Counted from the stretch's first letter, positions 33,349 through 42,285 are shown. The stretch: 64,000 nt of DNA from Deltaproteobacteria bacterium (GCA_016218915.1 JACRCQ010000002.1:1-64000); one strand, 5' to 3'. The notes: generated by a model from the sequence alone, not told the origin. Translations and numbers: made by a program.

Positions 33349-33761
33349 TCGTCCCCCTCGCCAGCGGGCGCAGCCGTGATGTTGCCCACCAGCACGCCTT
33401 TGGTTCGCGTGATCTCGTCGGCCATCTTCTTGAGCACGTTGGCCTGCCCACGCGCCACGATCACCTCCAGGCACTGGTGGTGGTTCAGGTGCACGTGCAG
33501 CGACGAAACCACGTTGTCGCCGTAGTCGTGCTGGATCGCGGTCAGCCGCTCGGTCAGCTCGCGAACGTGGTGATCGTACACGATCGTGATCGTGGCGACG
33601 GTGCGGTCGCCTCGCTCCCAGGCGGCCTGGGCGAGCTGCCCACGGACCAGATCGCGCAGCGCTTCGGACCGGTTGGCATAGCCACGCTGGTGGATGTGCC
33701 GATCGAACTGGTCGAGCAACGCCCCTTCCATCGCCACGCCGAATCGAACCACGCCCTTCAT
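33345..33761 (-). CDS. nikR: nickel-responsive transcriptional regulator
   Basis: A protein of 138 aa, close to the E. coli length of 133. An N-terminal ribbon-helix-helix (VVRFGVAMEGALLDQFDRHI, NRSEALRDLVRGQL) is followed by the ACT-like metal-binding domain. The high-affinity nickel ligands are recognisable in LHVHLNHHQCLEVIV (two His and a Cys) plus the His of IVYDHHVRELTERL. It would repress nickel uptake genes when nickel is replete. No nik transporter is adjacent; instead it overlaps an SDR gene. Candidate metal-regulated genes in the window are the porin-like gene, which has an operator-like dyad, and the TonB receptor operon (both guesses). Confidence 0.92.
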   Translation of the reverse strand: MKGVVRFGVAMEGALLDQFDRHIHQRGYANRSEALRDLVRGQLAQAAWERGDRTVATITIVYDHHVRELTERLTAIQHDYGDNVVSSLHVHLNHHQCLEVIVARGQANVLKKMADEITRTKGVLVGNITAAPAGEGDE

Positions 33762-33842
33762 GACCGCGTAGCTTGCACGTTGTGCCAGCCGAATCCAAGC
33801 CGTCGGTTGAAAACCATCCGCCAGCGGCGAGCCGATGCCGGC

Positions 33843-34661
33843 TCAGTCCGGGTTGTGCGGCAAGCGCCCCTTGCGGGCCACGGCAGAGGGCAGGTTGTCC
33901 TTGGGCTCGACGAGGAAGGGCACCATGTGCTCGCGCTGCTCGAAGTCGCGACGATAGTGCATGGCATCGAGCTTGGTCTTGAAGGGGCCGATGCGCACGC
34001 GGTACCAGGTGCCCTTGCCCGGCACGAGCGCCGACTCGTAGTGGGCCCGATGGCCTCGCTTGCGTAGCGCAGCCGAGAACTTGGTGGCTTCTTCCTGCAG
34101 GCGGAACGAGCTGACCTGCAGCTGGTAGCCGCCGGAGGCGCCCTCCGAGGCTTCCGGCCCGGACGGCGTCGATGCCTGGTTGGCTGCAGCGGTCAGCCCA
34201 TCGCGGGGCTGGGTGACCACAGGGCTCAACGAAAGGTAGTTCTGCGCTGGCAGCGGCACGACCGGGAGCTTGTCGGTCGCTGGAGGCGGCGCGCTCGCCA
34301 TTCCGGGCGGCAGCACCATCGCGACCTGCGAGCCACCAGGCGCCGCGTTCGGGATCGTCGCCAACGCCGTGGTCGGATGCGGATCGTCGGACAGCAGGTC
34401 CGGGAACGCGAAGTCGCGGTCGTTCAGGCTGGGTCCTTTGGCCCTGACGGATGCTGCTGGTGCGTTCTTGCTGACGAGCTCCGAGAGCGGGTCGGGCCGG
34501 GCGGGCTTGGGAGCCGCGGGGCGGCGGACCAGCGCGACGACAGCGAACACGAGGCAAGCGCCGGCGATGGACGCCATCGCGATGGAGCCAAGACGCGAGC
34601 CGGTGCTGCTCGGATCCTTCTCCTGAATCTGTTCGAGGTTTCGGATGCTGCCGTGTTCCAT
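33843..34661 (-). CDS. SPOR-domain membrane protein
   Basis: A protein of 272 aa from ATG 34661 after GAGGAG. A cytoplasmic N-terminus (MEHGSIRNLEQIQEKDPSST) is followed by one membrane helix (IAMASIAGACLVFAVVALVR, about 28-47), a Pro/Ala-rich periplasmic linker, and a C-terminal SPOR domain (GYQLQVSSFRLQEEATKFSA, HYESALVPGKGTWYRVRIGP). SPOR domains bind denuded glycan strands at the division septum, so a role in cell division or wall remodelling is likely. It starts 11 bp after the argS stop on the same strand. Confidence 0.85.
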   Translation of the reverse strand: MEHGSIRNLEQIQEKDPSSTGSRLGSIAMASIAGACLVFAVVALVRRPAAPKPARPDPLSELVSKNAPAASVRAKGPSLNDRDFAFPDLLSDDPHPTTALATIPNAAPGGSQVAMVLPPGMASAPPPATDKLPVVPLPAQNYLSLSPVVTQPRDGLTAAANQASTPSGPEASEGASGGYQLQVSSFRLQEEATKFSAALRKRGHRAHYESALVPGKGTWYRVRIGPFKTKLDAMHYRRDFEQREHMVPFLVEPKDNLPSAVARKGRLPHNPD

Positions 34662-34672
34662 GGCAAGGCTCC

Positions 34673-36499
34673 TCAGGACGCCGGCGCGTCGAGCTCGTCG
34701 TCTGTCTCCTGGACCCCTTCCGGGGCCGGGGGACGGTCCATTCTCTGGGGCGCGGAGATGCCGAGCAGGCCGAGGCCAGCGGCATACACCGTTCGGATCG
34801 CATTGACCCACGCCAGACGGGCGAGCGTCTTGTCGCGATCCCACTTCGCCTCCCACCCTTGCTCCGACGTGAGCCAGCTCTGCGGAAGGATGGCGTCGTG
34901 CTCGACCTTGAGGCGCGTGAAGTAGCTCTGGAACTGCTGCGAAAGCTCTTGAAGGAAGAACAGGGTCTTGTGCGGCGCGCGCTCGCGGGCCGCGTCCTGC
35001 ACGATCCTCGGGAACGAGCCGAGCTGCTGGAGCATGGCGAGCTCGTCGGGGTGCACGAGCCGGGCTGCCAGCTGCGGCGTCAACCTCGGAACGTGCAGAC
35101 CGAACACGGTCTCCGCACGACGCAGGATGGCGCAGAGGCGCGCGTGGCCGTACTGCAGGTAGAACACCGGATTGTCGAGGTTCTGCTTCTTGGCGACTTC
35201 GATATCCAGCTCGATAGGAGACTCGTTGCGACGCGACAGGTAGTAGTAGCGCAGCGCATCGGCTCCGGCTCCCTTGCGCCCAGCGGCGGCGTCGATCTCG
35301 TCGGTCACCTCTTCGATCGTGATCAGGTTTCCCAGACGCTTGCCCATCTTCACCGGTTGCCCGTCGCGAAGCAGGCTCACCAGCTGGTAGAGCAGCACTT
35401 CGAAGTGGTCCTGCGGGAACCCGAACTGCTCGATCGCTCCGCGCAGCCGCGCCACGTAGCCGTGGTGATCCGCGCCGAGCACGTTGATCAGCCGATCGTA
35501 GCCCCGCCCGACCTTGTCCGCGTGGTAGGCGATGTCGCTCGCAAAGTACGTGAACGTCTTGCCGTCGTTCTTGCGAATGACCCGATCCTTGTCGTCCTCG
35601 CCTTCGGCTGCCCGGAACGCGAGCGCCCCGTCGTCGAGATCGACCAGACACCCCTTTTCGCGCAGCACCGCGAGCGAAGCCTCGACCCTGCCCCACCGGT
35701 GCAGGCTCTCCTCGGAGTACCAGTTGTCGAAGTAGATCCCGAGCGCAGCGAGCGTGTTGCGGATGCCGAGAAGCTCCTCGGAGCCTGGCACGCCTTCGAG
35801 CATGCGCGAGATGCAGAACCGCGACAGCAGCCCCTCGGGTGCGTCGTCCTCGAGCGCGTGCGGAGCGTGTGCGACGATCCAGTCCGCGAGGATCTTCACG
35901 TAGGCCGCCCCGTAGCCGCCTTCCGGCGGGGGCAACCCCTTGGCCGAAGCCCGCACGGACTCCGCGAGCAGACGGACCTGGTTGCCGAAGTCGTTGATGT
36001 AGTACTCGCGTGTGACCCGGTGTCCGCACGCCTCGAGCACACGCCCTACCCCATCGCCGTAGATGGCGTTGCGGCCGTGGGAGATCAGAAGTGGTCCCGT
36101 GGGATTGGCGCTGACGAACTCGAGCAGGACGCGCTCGCCGGAGCCTGCCAGGGCTCGCCCGAAGGCTGCGCCTGCCAGCTCGATGTCTGCCACCACCTGG
36201 TGGAAGGCGGCGGGCCTGAGACGCACGTTGAGGAAGCCTGGACCTGCGATGTCGACCTTTTCGATCAGAGGCTCGGTCTGCAGGATGGACTGGATGAGCG
36301 TCGCAATCTCGCGAGGCGGCTTCTTGGCTGCTTTCGCAAGGGTCATCGCGACGTTGGTCGCGAGGTGCCCGTGATCGGCCGCCTTCGGACGTTCCACTGT
36401 GAAGACCGCGTGGAGCGCGTCCGTGGGAAGCCGCCCCGAAGCAGCAAGCTGCTCGAGAGCGGATTGGATGGCCTGTCTGAGTTGCTCTTCAACGCCCAT
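34673..36499 (-). CDS. argS: arginyl-tRNA synthetase with a variant HIGH motif
   Basis: A protein of 608 aa. The N-terminal Add-1 domain (PTDALHAVFTVERPKAADHG, HLATNVAMTLAKAAKKPP) precedes the catalytic core VLLEFVSANPTGPLLISHGR NAIYGD. The class I HIGH signature would be PLHxGH; here it is PLLISH, so the first His is Leu and the Gly is Ser. The KMSKS-like loop is VKMGKRLGNLITIEEV. The DALR anticodon domain ends NAIRTVYAAGLGLLGISAPQ. Length and order are otherwise normal. It heads a series with the SPOR protein (11 bp spacing). Confidence 0.95.
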   Translation of the reverse strand: MGVEEQLRQAIQSALEQLAASGRLPTDALHAVFTVERPKAADHGHLATNVAMTLAKAAKKPPREIATLIQSILQTEPLIEKVDIAGPGFLNVRLRPAAFHQVVADIELAGAAFGRALAGSGERVLLEFVSANPTGPLLISHGRNAIYGDGVGRVLEACGHRVTREYYINDFGNQVRLLAESVRASAKGLPPPEGGYGAAYVKILADWIVAHAPHALEDDAPEGLLSRFCISRMLEGVPGSEELLGIRNTLAALGIYFDNWYSEESLHRWGRVEASLAVLREKGCLVDLDDGALAFRAAEGEDDKDRVIRKNDGKTFTYFASDIAYHADKVGRGYDRLINVLGADHHGYVARLRGAIEQFGFPQDHFEVLLYQLVSLLRDGQPVKMGKRLGNLITIEEVTDEIDAAAGRKGAGADALRYYYLSRRNESPIELDIEVAKKQNLDNPVFYLQYGHARLCAILRRAETVFGLHVPRLTPQLAARLVHPDELAMLQQLGSFPRIVQDAARERAPHKTLFFLQELSQQFQSYFTRLKVEHDAILPQSWLTSEQGWEAKWDRDKTLARLAWVNAIRTVYAAGLGLLGISAPQRMDRPPAPEGVQETDDELDAPAS

Positions 36500-36575
36500 G
36501 AATGCGCTCCCTGGCTATTCGATCCTTGCGAGAACGGGCAAGTTTGGCGCGATCGACAGGGAACACAAGCGATAG

Positions 36576-37385
36576 CTAGAACGCGCGGCCGACGATCGTC
36601 TTGACCAGCCACTTGGGACCATCTGCTTGCGTCAGCGCGCGTCCCAGGCCGACGTTGAGCTCCCACTCGCCCTCTTCGTCGTCGGAGGCGCCCGCAGGGT
36701 GAGCGAGGTCGAAGACGCCGAACAGCAGGTGCTCCTGCTTGGACCAGGGGTCGAATCCGTTGCGCAGCAGGCCGAGGCCGGCGTAGTACTCCACGCCGAC
36801 CGAGAAACCCTTCTGGGTATTCCAAGCGATCTTGCCTGCAGGCTCGAAGTCCTTCTTGAACTTGTCGGCGCCGGTCAGCGCGTAGCCGAAGATCGGGTTG
36901 ATGTCGAAGAGCCAGTGACCATTGTTGAAGCCGAGAATCGGGCGGAACTCGTTGGCCCACCCTTGCTCCTCCACGGCCCTGGGCACCCTGCCGAGCTCCA
37001 TGTTGATCCCGAGAAACCACGGTGCGGTCAGGCGCGTGGGGATCACGAACTTGAGCCGCCCTTTCCAGCCAGCCCACCTCGCCCCTTCGTCCGGAGCCAC
37101 CAGGGTCTGCAGATAGGCGCCGAGCTCGAGCCACTCGGTCAGTCCCAGCGCAGGCTCCAAGGTCATGCGACCGACGTGATTCGGAGCTATCTCCCCCTCG
37201 TACGACGGCGTGCGCGTGCCCTGGAGCGTGTAGTTGGTGTGCAGCTCCAGAGCGAGCTGCCCAGGACGGTTCACGTCGGCTTCGTAGACCTGGATCTCAA
37301 AGCGATCGACGGCAAACGAAGGGGACGCGAGCAGACAGATGGAGAGGAGGGCAGACGCGGGCAGGATGCAGCGCGAGGCACGCAT
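36576..37385 (-). CDS. outer-membrane beta-barrel-like protein
   Basis: A protein of 269 aa with a signal peptide (CILPASALLSICLLASPSFA, about 5-25). The mature chain has alternating aromatic and polar strands (GQLALELHTNYTLQGTRTPS, LTEWLELGAYLQTLVAPDEG, WFLGINMELGRVPRAVEEQG, FSVGVEYYAGLGLLRNGFDP) and ends in Phe (TIVGRAF), all usual for an outer-membrane barrel of about 10-12 strands. No family name is certain. An operator-like double dyad lies 56-90 bp upstream. It precedes argS on the same strand by 76 bp but probably has its own control. Confidence 0.75.
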   Translation of the reverse strand: MRASRCILPASALLSICLLASPSFAVDRFEIQVYEADVNRPGQLALELHTNYTLQGTRTPSYEGEIAPNHVGRMTLEPALGLTEWLELGAYLQTLVAPDEGARWAGWKGRLKFVIPTRLTAPWFLGINMELGRVPRAVEEQGWANEFRPILGFNNGHWLFDINPIFGYALTGADKFKKDFEPAGKIAWNTQKGFSVGVEYYAGLGLLRNGFDPWSKQEHLLFGVFDLAHPAGASDDEEGEWELNVGLGRALTQADGPKWLVKTIVGRAF

Positions 37386-37440
37386 GGGTGTTGCTCCCAG
37401 CCGGGGTTTGTGAGCGCGAAGAAGGGTCGCGCTCGCAGTT

Positions 37441-37475
37441 GTTAGCCGTGTCTAACAATTAGCGCCATGGCTAAT
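37441..37475. promoter_or_regulatory. double inverted repeat, putative operator of the porin-like gene
   Basis: Two perfect dyads are adjacent: GTTAG-6 bp-CTAAC (37441-37456) and ATTAGC-6 bp-GCTAAT (37458-37475). A wider pair TTAGCC/GGCTAA spans both. They lie in the 179 bp divergent spacer between the barrel protein and tcdA, in an AT-richer stretch. The TTAG half-sites resemble those of metal-dependent DtxR/MntR-type repressors, and nikR lies about 3.7 kb away on the same strand; the actual regulator is unknown. Confidence 0.6.
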
Positions 37476-37564
37476 TTACGTCAAGCAAATACTTGTTCTG
37501 CCAGGGATCCGTCGAATCCTCCCGCTTGTGCGGGCGCTGCCCCGCGGCTTTGCTACAAGGCGGC

Positions 37565-38473
37565 ATGACCTCGGACAGGCCCCCGGACCCCTGCGGCTGC
37601 TCCGAGCCGAACGACGCGTCGTATCGGCTCCACCGCCGGTTCGATCGCCTCGGGCGCATGTTCGGCGATGACGCCGTATCCGCACTCATGGACCTGCGCG
37701 TCGTGGTGTTCGGCGTCGGCGGTGTCGGCTGCGTGGCGGCCGAAGCGCTCGCCAGATCTGCGGTCGGCCATCTGATGCTGGTCGACTTCGACGACATCTG
37801 CATCACCAACTCGAACCGTCAGCTGCAGGCGGTCCACGGCACGGTGGGACGTCCCAAGGCGTGGGTGCTGCGCGACCGGCTTCGATCGATCAATCCGCAA
37901 GCGCAGATCGATGCGCAGCGTCAGTTCTACAATCTCAAGCGCAGCGAGGCGCTGCTCACGCCGCCGTGGCCGGGAAGAGCCCACTACGACTGGGTGGTGG
38001 ACTGCATCGACAACTTCACCGCCAAGGCGCACCTGATCGCGACGTGCCGGGCCCGAGGCATCCCGGTGATCTCGTCGATGGGCGCGGCTGGCAAGATCGA
38101 TCCGACCCGGATCAAGATCGCGGATCTCGCCGATGCATTCGTCTGCCCCATGGCGCGGGAGCTACGCAAGATCCTGCGTACGAAGCACGACTTCCCGTCG
38201 AGCGGCCCCATGGGTGTTCCGGTGGTGTTCTCCGACGAGAAGAGGAACTGGCCCCGCGAGCTGCACTACGATGGCGGCAAGGGATTCCACTGCGTGTGCG
38301 GCAACAAGTCGGATGAGCACAGCTGCGAGACCCGCGCGGTGATCGACGGGACGGTGATGTACGTGACGGGCGCGTTCGGGTTTGCGTGTGCGAGCGCGGT
38401 GGTGAACGCAGTCGCGGTTCCCCTGATCGAGCGGTCCGAGCCTGCGCAGGCGCAGAAGGGGGAGAACGGGTAG
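37565..38473 (+). CDS. tcdA: tRNA threonylcarbamoyladenosine dehydratase (TcdA/CsdL)
   Basis: A protein of 302 aa, ATG after AAGG. It belongs to the E1-like ThiF/MoeB superfamily: RFDRLGRMFGDDAV, VVVFGVGGVGCVAAEALARS (nucleotide loop), LMLVDFDDICITNSNRQLQA, VGRPKAWVLRDRLRSINPQA and GAAGKIDPTRIKIADLADAF. The last block (IDPTxIKIADLA) is specific to TcdA. It converts t6A at tRNA position 37 to the cyclic form in an ATP-dependent step that improves decoding. A few Cys near the C-terminus (FHCVCGNKSDEHSC) are unusual and could bind a metal. Confidence 0.9.
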   Translation: MTSDRPPDPCGCSEPNDASYRLHRRFDRLGRMFGDDAVSALMDLRVVVFGVGGVGCVAAEALARSAVGHLMLVDFDDICITNSNRQLQAVHGTVGRPKAWVLRDRLRSINPQAQIDAQRQFYNLKRSEALLTPPWPGRAHYDWVVDCIDNFTAKAHLIATCRARGIPVISSMGAAGKIDPTRIKIADLADAFVCPMARELRKILRTKHDFPSSGPMGVPVVFSDEKRNWPRELHYDGGKGFHCVCGNKSDEHSCETRAVIDGTVMYVTGAFGFACASAVVNAVAVPLIERSEPAQAQKGENG

Positions 38474-38485
38474 GGCATGGCGGTG

Positions 38486-38531
38486 GGGCATGGCGGTGCC
38501 ATGCCCGTCTAGGGCATGCCGGTGGCATGCC
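38486..38531. repeat. two tandem short palindromic hairpins in a convergent junction
   Basis: The first hairpin (38486-38506) has nine-base arms GGGCATGGC and GCCATGCCC with a three-base loop GGT. The second (38513-38531) has self-complementary arms GGCATGCC on both sides of GGT. Both are perfect. They fill the 92 bp junction between the converging tcdA and DUF35 genes. No T-run follows on either strand, so they are not classic intrinsic terminators; they resemble REP-like elements. Confidence 0.8.
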
Positions 38532-38565
38532 GCCACGGTGTCCCCTGGCAGGCCGACCAGCGGGG

Positions 38566-38943
38566 TCAGATTGGATGATCGGAGCTTGCCGCGCGGAGCT
38601 CGTAGCGCCCTTCGCTCACCACGACCTGCACACGCATTCCCACGCGAACGTCGCTGTCCGCGGTGCCTCGAGGAAACGGCGCCATCAGCCTTCCCCCTTC
38701 GTCGAGGTCGACCACCCCGATCACGTACGGAGCCGAGAATCCGACCGGCGCAGAGTGGATCGTGGTGAACGAGTAGAGCGTTGCTGCGCCGCCGCGCTCG
38801 ACCCACTTCCATTCCGCGGACAGGCACGCAGGGCAATCCGCGCGCGGCGGCATCGATGTGTAGCCGCAGCCGCGGCACCGGCTCGCGCACAGCCGCCCCT
38901 CGCGCAGGAGCTCTTCGAATCCAGCGACGCGGCTTGGGATCAT
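38566..38943 (-). CDS. DUF35 OB-fold/zinc-ribbon acyl-CoA-associated protein
   Basis: A protein of 125 aa; the ATG overlaps the thiolase stop by one base (TGATG). A zinc ribbon occupies the N-terminus (CRGCGYTSMPPRADCPACLS, about 23-42), followed by an OB-fold (ATLYSFTTIHSAPVGF, YVIGVVDLDEGGRLM, GMRVQVVVSEG). DUF35 proteins pair with SCP2-type thiolases or HMG-CoA synthases, joining the active sites of such complexes. The coupled thiolase gene upstream fits this well. Confidence 0.88.
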   Translation of the reverse strand: MIPSRVAGFEELLREGRLCASRCRGCGYTSMPPRADCPACLSAEWKWVERGGAATLYSFTTIHSAPVGFSAPYVIGVVDLDEGGRLMAPFPRGTADSDVRVGMRVQVVVSEGRYELRAASSDHPI

Positions 38944-40115
38944 CAGGCTTCCCTCCGCATCACGTTGACGAACACGTATTGCCCCACGCCGCCGACGTTC
39001 TGCATGAGACCGAGGCTTGCGCCCGGGACCTGGTGATCGCCGCAATCGCCGCGAAGCTGCCTTACGATCTCCACAGCCATCGACACGCCGGTCGCACCGA
39101 TGGGGTGGCCTCTCGCCTTGATCCCGCCATCGACGTTGACCGGGACGACGCCGTGCAGCCACGGGCCTCGACCGTCCACGAACGCTCCGCCCTCCCCTCT
39201 GCCGCAGAAGCCGAGGTCCTCGTAGGCCATGAGCTCGGTGATGGTGAAGCCGTCGTGGAGCTGTGCGACCTGGATGTCCCGCGGCGTGCAGCCGGCCTGC
39301 TCGTAGGCCTGGCGCGCGGCTTCCCGGGTGCTTGGTACGCCGGTCAGGTCCCCTGCGGTGAGCACGGACATGCTGGCGCTCGCAGCTCCGCACCCATCGA
39401 GGAACACGCGAGGCTTCGCAGGGCAAAGTGCCCTTGCGGTTCGCTCTTCGGCAAGGAGCAGACACGCTGCGCCGTCCGCGTTCGCACAGCAGTCGAACAG
39501 GTGGAGCGGGCTTGCGACCATGGGCGAGGACAGCACCTTGTCGATCGTGATCGGCTTGCGGAACATGGCGAGCGGGTTGCCCACGCCATAGCCGTGGTTC
39601 TTGACCGCGATTGCAGCGAGCTGCTCGGGCGTCGTGCCGAACTCGTGCATGTGCCGTCGGGCGAACAGCGCGTAGTAGGCAGGAAAGGTCGTGCCGAACC
39701 GGGACTCCCACTGCACATCGCCCACGCGCCCCATCAGCGCCTGGATCTCGGCCGTGCCGAGATCGGTCATCTTCTGGCAGCCGATCACGGCCACGACCTT
39801 GTGCACACCGGATCGCACGGCGAGCCACCCCACGCGAATGGCCGCTCCTCCGGAGCCGCAGGCAGCTTCTGTGAGCCACACAGGACAGGGCGCGAGATTC
39901 AGGTACGTCGCCACGGCCCCGGACAGCGAGCGCTGCTGGTGGTACTCCGGGACCGAGCCGATCGCGACGCCGTCGATGGCCGACGACTCGATGGCAGCAT
40001 CGTGCAAAGCCTCGCGCAGCGCGTCGAAGGCAAGCTCCTGCACCGACGCGTCGGTGCGTCGCCCAAAGCGTGTGTGTCCGGCGCCGATGATCGCGACCCT
40101 GGTCATCTCATCCAT
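38943..40115 (-). CDS. SCP2-type thiolase-fold protein
   Basis: A protein of 390 aa. The start MDEMTRVAIIGAGHTRFGRR is followed by an active-site Cys in LTEAACGSGGAAIRVG (about 91). The His block IKARGHPIGATGVSMAVEIV is intact. The second catalytic Cys of classical thiolases (CxGGG near the C-terminus) is absent (LMQNVGGVGQYVFV), as in the SCP2/archaeal acetyl-CoA acetyltransferase subgroup that needs DUF35. LHDGFTITELMAYEDLGFCG is characteristic of that group. It probably condenses or cleaves acyl-CoA with its DUF35 partner. It sits nine bp after the SGNH hydrolase gene. Confidence 0.9.
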   Translation of the reverse strand: MDEMTRVAIIGAGHTRFGRRTDASVQELAFDALREALHDAAIESSAIDGVAIGSVPEYHQQRSLSGAVATYLNLAPCPVWLTEAACGSGGAAIRVGWLAVRSGVHKVVAVIGCQKMTDLGTAEIQALMGRVGDVQWESRFGTTFPAYYALFARRHMHEFGTTPEQLAAIAVKNHGYGVGNPLAMFRKPITIDKVLSSPMVASPLHLFDCCANADGAACLLLAEERTARALCPAKPRVFLDGCGAASASMSVLTAGDLTGVPSTREAARQAYEQAGCTPRDIQVAQLHDGFTITELMAYEDLGFCGRGEGGAFVDGRGPWLHGVVPVNVDGGIKARGHPIGATGVSMAVEIVRQLRGDCGDHQVPGASLGLMQNVGGVGQYVFVNVMRREA

Positions 40116-40124
40116 CGGCTCGAA

Positions 40125-40826
40125 TCACTCGCAGTCCTTGAACACCTGATCGAACAAGGCTTCACCGAGCTTGCGGTGCCCTGGTCCGCTCAGGTGCAGA
40201 CCGTCCTTCTGCGCGTCCGGCTTGCACAGCCGCTCGGGATCGCCGCAGGTCAGGCTTCGACCGGAGTCGACCACGAAGTCCACGCCGCCCTGCTGGGCCT
40301 GGGACTGGATCCACTGGTTGACGGTGAGCGTAGAGGCGCTTCGGCGGGGGTTGAAGTACTTCTTGAAGCCTCCCCAGGGGGCGATCGTGATGGCGACGAC
40401 CTGGATCCCTGCGCGGTGGGCGGTGTCGTACATGGCGGACAGATCCGCCTTGATCTTGTCGTTGGTGCGCTTGGCGGTCTCGTCGCTGCAGATGTCGTTG
40501 ACGCCGCCGAACACGATCACGTGCGTGTACTTCGGCTTCGAAGCGTCCGGAGGATCGCCGAGGATGTCGCGGGCAAATCGTGCGCGCATCTGGTTGACCA
40601 TCTGCCCACCCTTGCCATAGCTGTCGAAACGGCTGCGTGGGCAGCGCTCGGACAGGTAGGTCAGGTACTTGCCTCCGCCAGGGGAGCGGAAGTCAGTGAG
40701 CGAATCCCCCATGGCAGCGACCGTGTAGACGCGTGTCGCCGCCGTCTGTCCTCTTGCCGGGCATGGCGCGATCAACAGCACGGTCCCAAGGACCGCGAAT
40801 ACGCCGGCTGCATGGATCGCTCGCAC
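40125..40826 (-). CDS. secreted SGNH/GDSL hydrolase
   Basis: A protein of 233 aa with a signal peptide (AGVFAVLGTVLLIAPCPARG). Catalytic blocks are all present: Ser in VAAMGDSLTDFRSP, Asn in VIVFGGVNDICSD and the Asp-His pair in DGLHLSGPGHRKLGE. Such enzymes act on esters of lipids, sugars or acetylated glycans in the envelope. It lies just upstream of the thiolase/DUF35 pair on the same strand, which may put it in an acyl-ester or lipid pathway. It is divergent from a lipoprotein gene with 58 bp between. Confidence 0.88.
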   Translation of the reverse strand: MRAIHAAGVFAVLGTVLLIAPCPARGQTAATRVYTVAAMGDSLTDFRSPGGGKYLTYLSERCPRSRFDSYGKGGQMVNQMRARFARDILGDPPDASKPKYTHVIVFGGVNDICSDETAKRTNDKIKADLSAMYDTAHRAGIQVVAITIAPWGGFKKYFNPRRSASTLTVNQWIQSQAQQGGVDFVVDSGRSLTCGDPERLCKPDAQKDGLHLSGPGHRKLGEALFDQVFKDCE

Positions 40827-40884
40827 AACGGGATGCTAGCACGCCGAAGGTGACAGGGGGCGCAGCCGGAGCTACCAAGAGGCC

Positions 40885-42285
40885 GTGCGCGTCCGGCTCC
40901 CCATCTTCGCCCTCCTGCTATCGCTTCACGCTTGCTCCACCTCCAAGCCGAACGCGACGCTCGTGCTCATTCCGGGACAGGAGACCGACGCGTTCACCCG
41001 TGAGCCCAAGCCGACGCAGCTGAAGATCCATGCGGTCTCCATCGCGGGCGAAAAGCAGACGCTCGCGTCGATGCCCTGGCCGACGGGGACGTTCGACATC
41101 GGAGATCTGCCGACAGATCAGTTCGCAGCCCTGGAGGCCGTCGGTTCGACCGCCGCAGGGGATGCCGTGGTGCGCGGCCGGACGCTGCCGATGGCGCTCG
41201 GCTCGCTGGATGGGGCAGAGGTCCCCTTGTTCATGGGACGCGTCGGTGAGATGGCGCGACCTCCGGGGTCACTGCCTGTTTCGCGCACCCGCGGGGTGGC
41301 TGGCATCGTGGGTGGGTTGTACCTGGTGACGAGCGGAGGCACGGACGTGCTGGATGCCTCCGGCGCGCCTGTGACGGCCGCGTCGGCGATCGCCTACGAC
41401 CTCGGGCTTTGGGCTCCGCTGCAATACACGGCGAGCTCGAACCTGCCTCGCACGCCGCTCACGATGGCGATCGTGTCGCTGCACTTCGGGCTTCTCATCG
41501 ATGCGCAAGGAGCGACGTGGATCGACTTTGACACCACGGAGAACGTGGAGGCGACGGCGCCGGCGGGAATGACGTTTGCCGATGTGGCAGGGGGTGTTCC
41601 GGTGCTCGGCGAAGACGGCGCAGCGTACGTCGTGGGAGCCACGCGCGCCGGTGGCACTCCAACAGCGGCGGTGCTTCGTGTGGGTTCGGATCTGAGCTTG
41701 AGCGCGTTGACGCTGACGGCGCCAAGAGCAGGTGCGTCGGCGGCGTGGAGCTCTGGCAAGGGTCTCGTGGTCGCAGGTGGAAACGCTTCGGCCCCAGGCG
41801 TGGAGTGGCTCGCCACCGATGCAACGCAGTTCGTGGCACTGCCCTTTGCGCCGGATCCGGTCGCGGGTGGTGGAGCAACGACCCTGGATGCGACGCACGT
41901 GCTGCTCGCAGGCGGAGTCGATGACAAGGGCGCGCCCGCGCCGGCTCGCATGATCGACCCCTCTTGTGCGTCAGCTTGCTCTGCACAGGCGATTTCCGGC
42001 TCCGAAGCGACAGCTCTCGAAGCCGCGAGCGCATGGGCACTGTCCGCAACCAAGGCGCTGGTCGTGGGCACCGCGCCGGCGGCGCAGCCGGATGCGGGGC
42101 AGACGCGCGTGGTGATGGTGAGCCTCAACGCGCTGGCGGCAACGACCAAGCTCGTGGTGCTGCGCGAGCCTCGCATCGGCGCCACAGCCGCCGCATTGCC
42201 CATGGGAACGATCGCAATCACCGGCGGCAAGTCCCCATCCGGGCAGGCAGTGCGCAGCGTGGAGCTGTTCACTCCTCCTGAATGA
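40885..42285 (+). CDS. large lipoprotein with beta-propeller-like repeats
   Basis: A protein of 466 aa, GTG start. The signal is RLPIFALLLSLHACSTSKPN with the Cys at about 17. The mature chain has repeated short beta-blade-like segments with Gly-Gly turns (GIVGGLYLVTSGGTDVLDAS, WSSGKGLVVAGGNASAPGVE, TTLDATHVLLAGGVDDKGAP, TIAITGGKSPSGQAV), like Kelch propellers. No catalytic motif is seen; it is probably a surface-exposed binding protein. Its 3' end overlaps the converging nucleotidyltransferase gene by 17 bp. Confidence 0.75.
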   Translation: MRVRLPIFALLLSLHACSTSKPNATLVLIPGQETDAFTREPKPTQLKIHAVSIAGEKQTLASMPWPTGTFDIGDLPTDQFAALEAVGSTAAGDAVVRGRTLPMALGSLDGAEVPLFMGRVGEMARPPGSLPVSRTRGVAGIVGGLYLVTSGGTDVLDASGAPVTAASAIAYDLGLWAPLQYTASSNLPRTPLTMAIVSLHFGLLIDAQGATWIDFDTTENVEATAPAGMTFADVAGGVPVLGEDGAAYVVGATRAGGTPTAAVLRVGSDLSLSALTLTAPRAGASAAWSSGKGLVVAGGNASAPGVEWLATDATQFVALPFAPDPVAGGGATTLDATHVLLAGGVDDKGAPAPARMIDPSCASACSAQAISGSEATALEAASAWALSATKALVVGTAPAAQPDAGQTRVVMVSLNALAATTKLVVLREPRIGATAAALPMGTIAITGGKSPSGQAVRSVELFTPPE

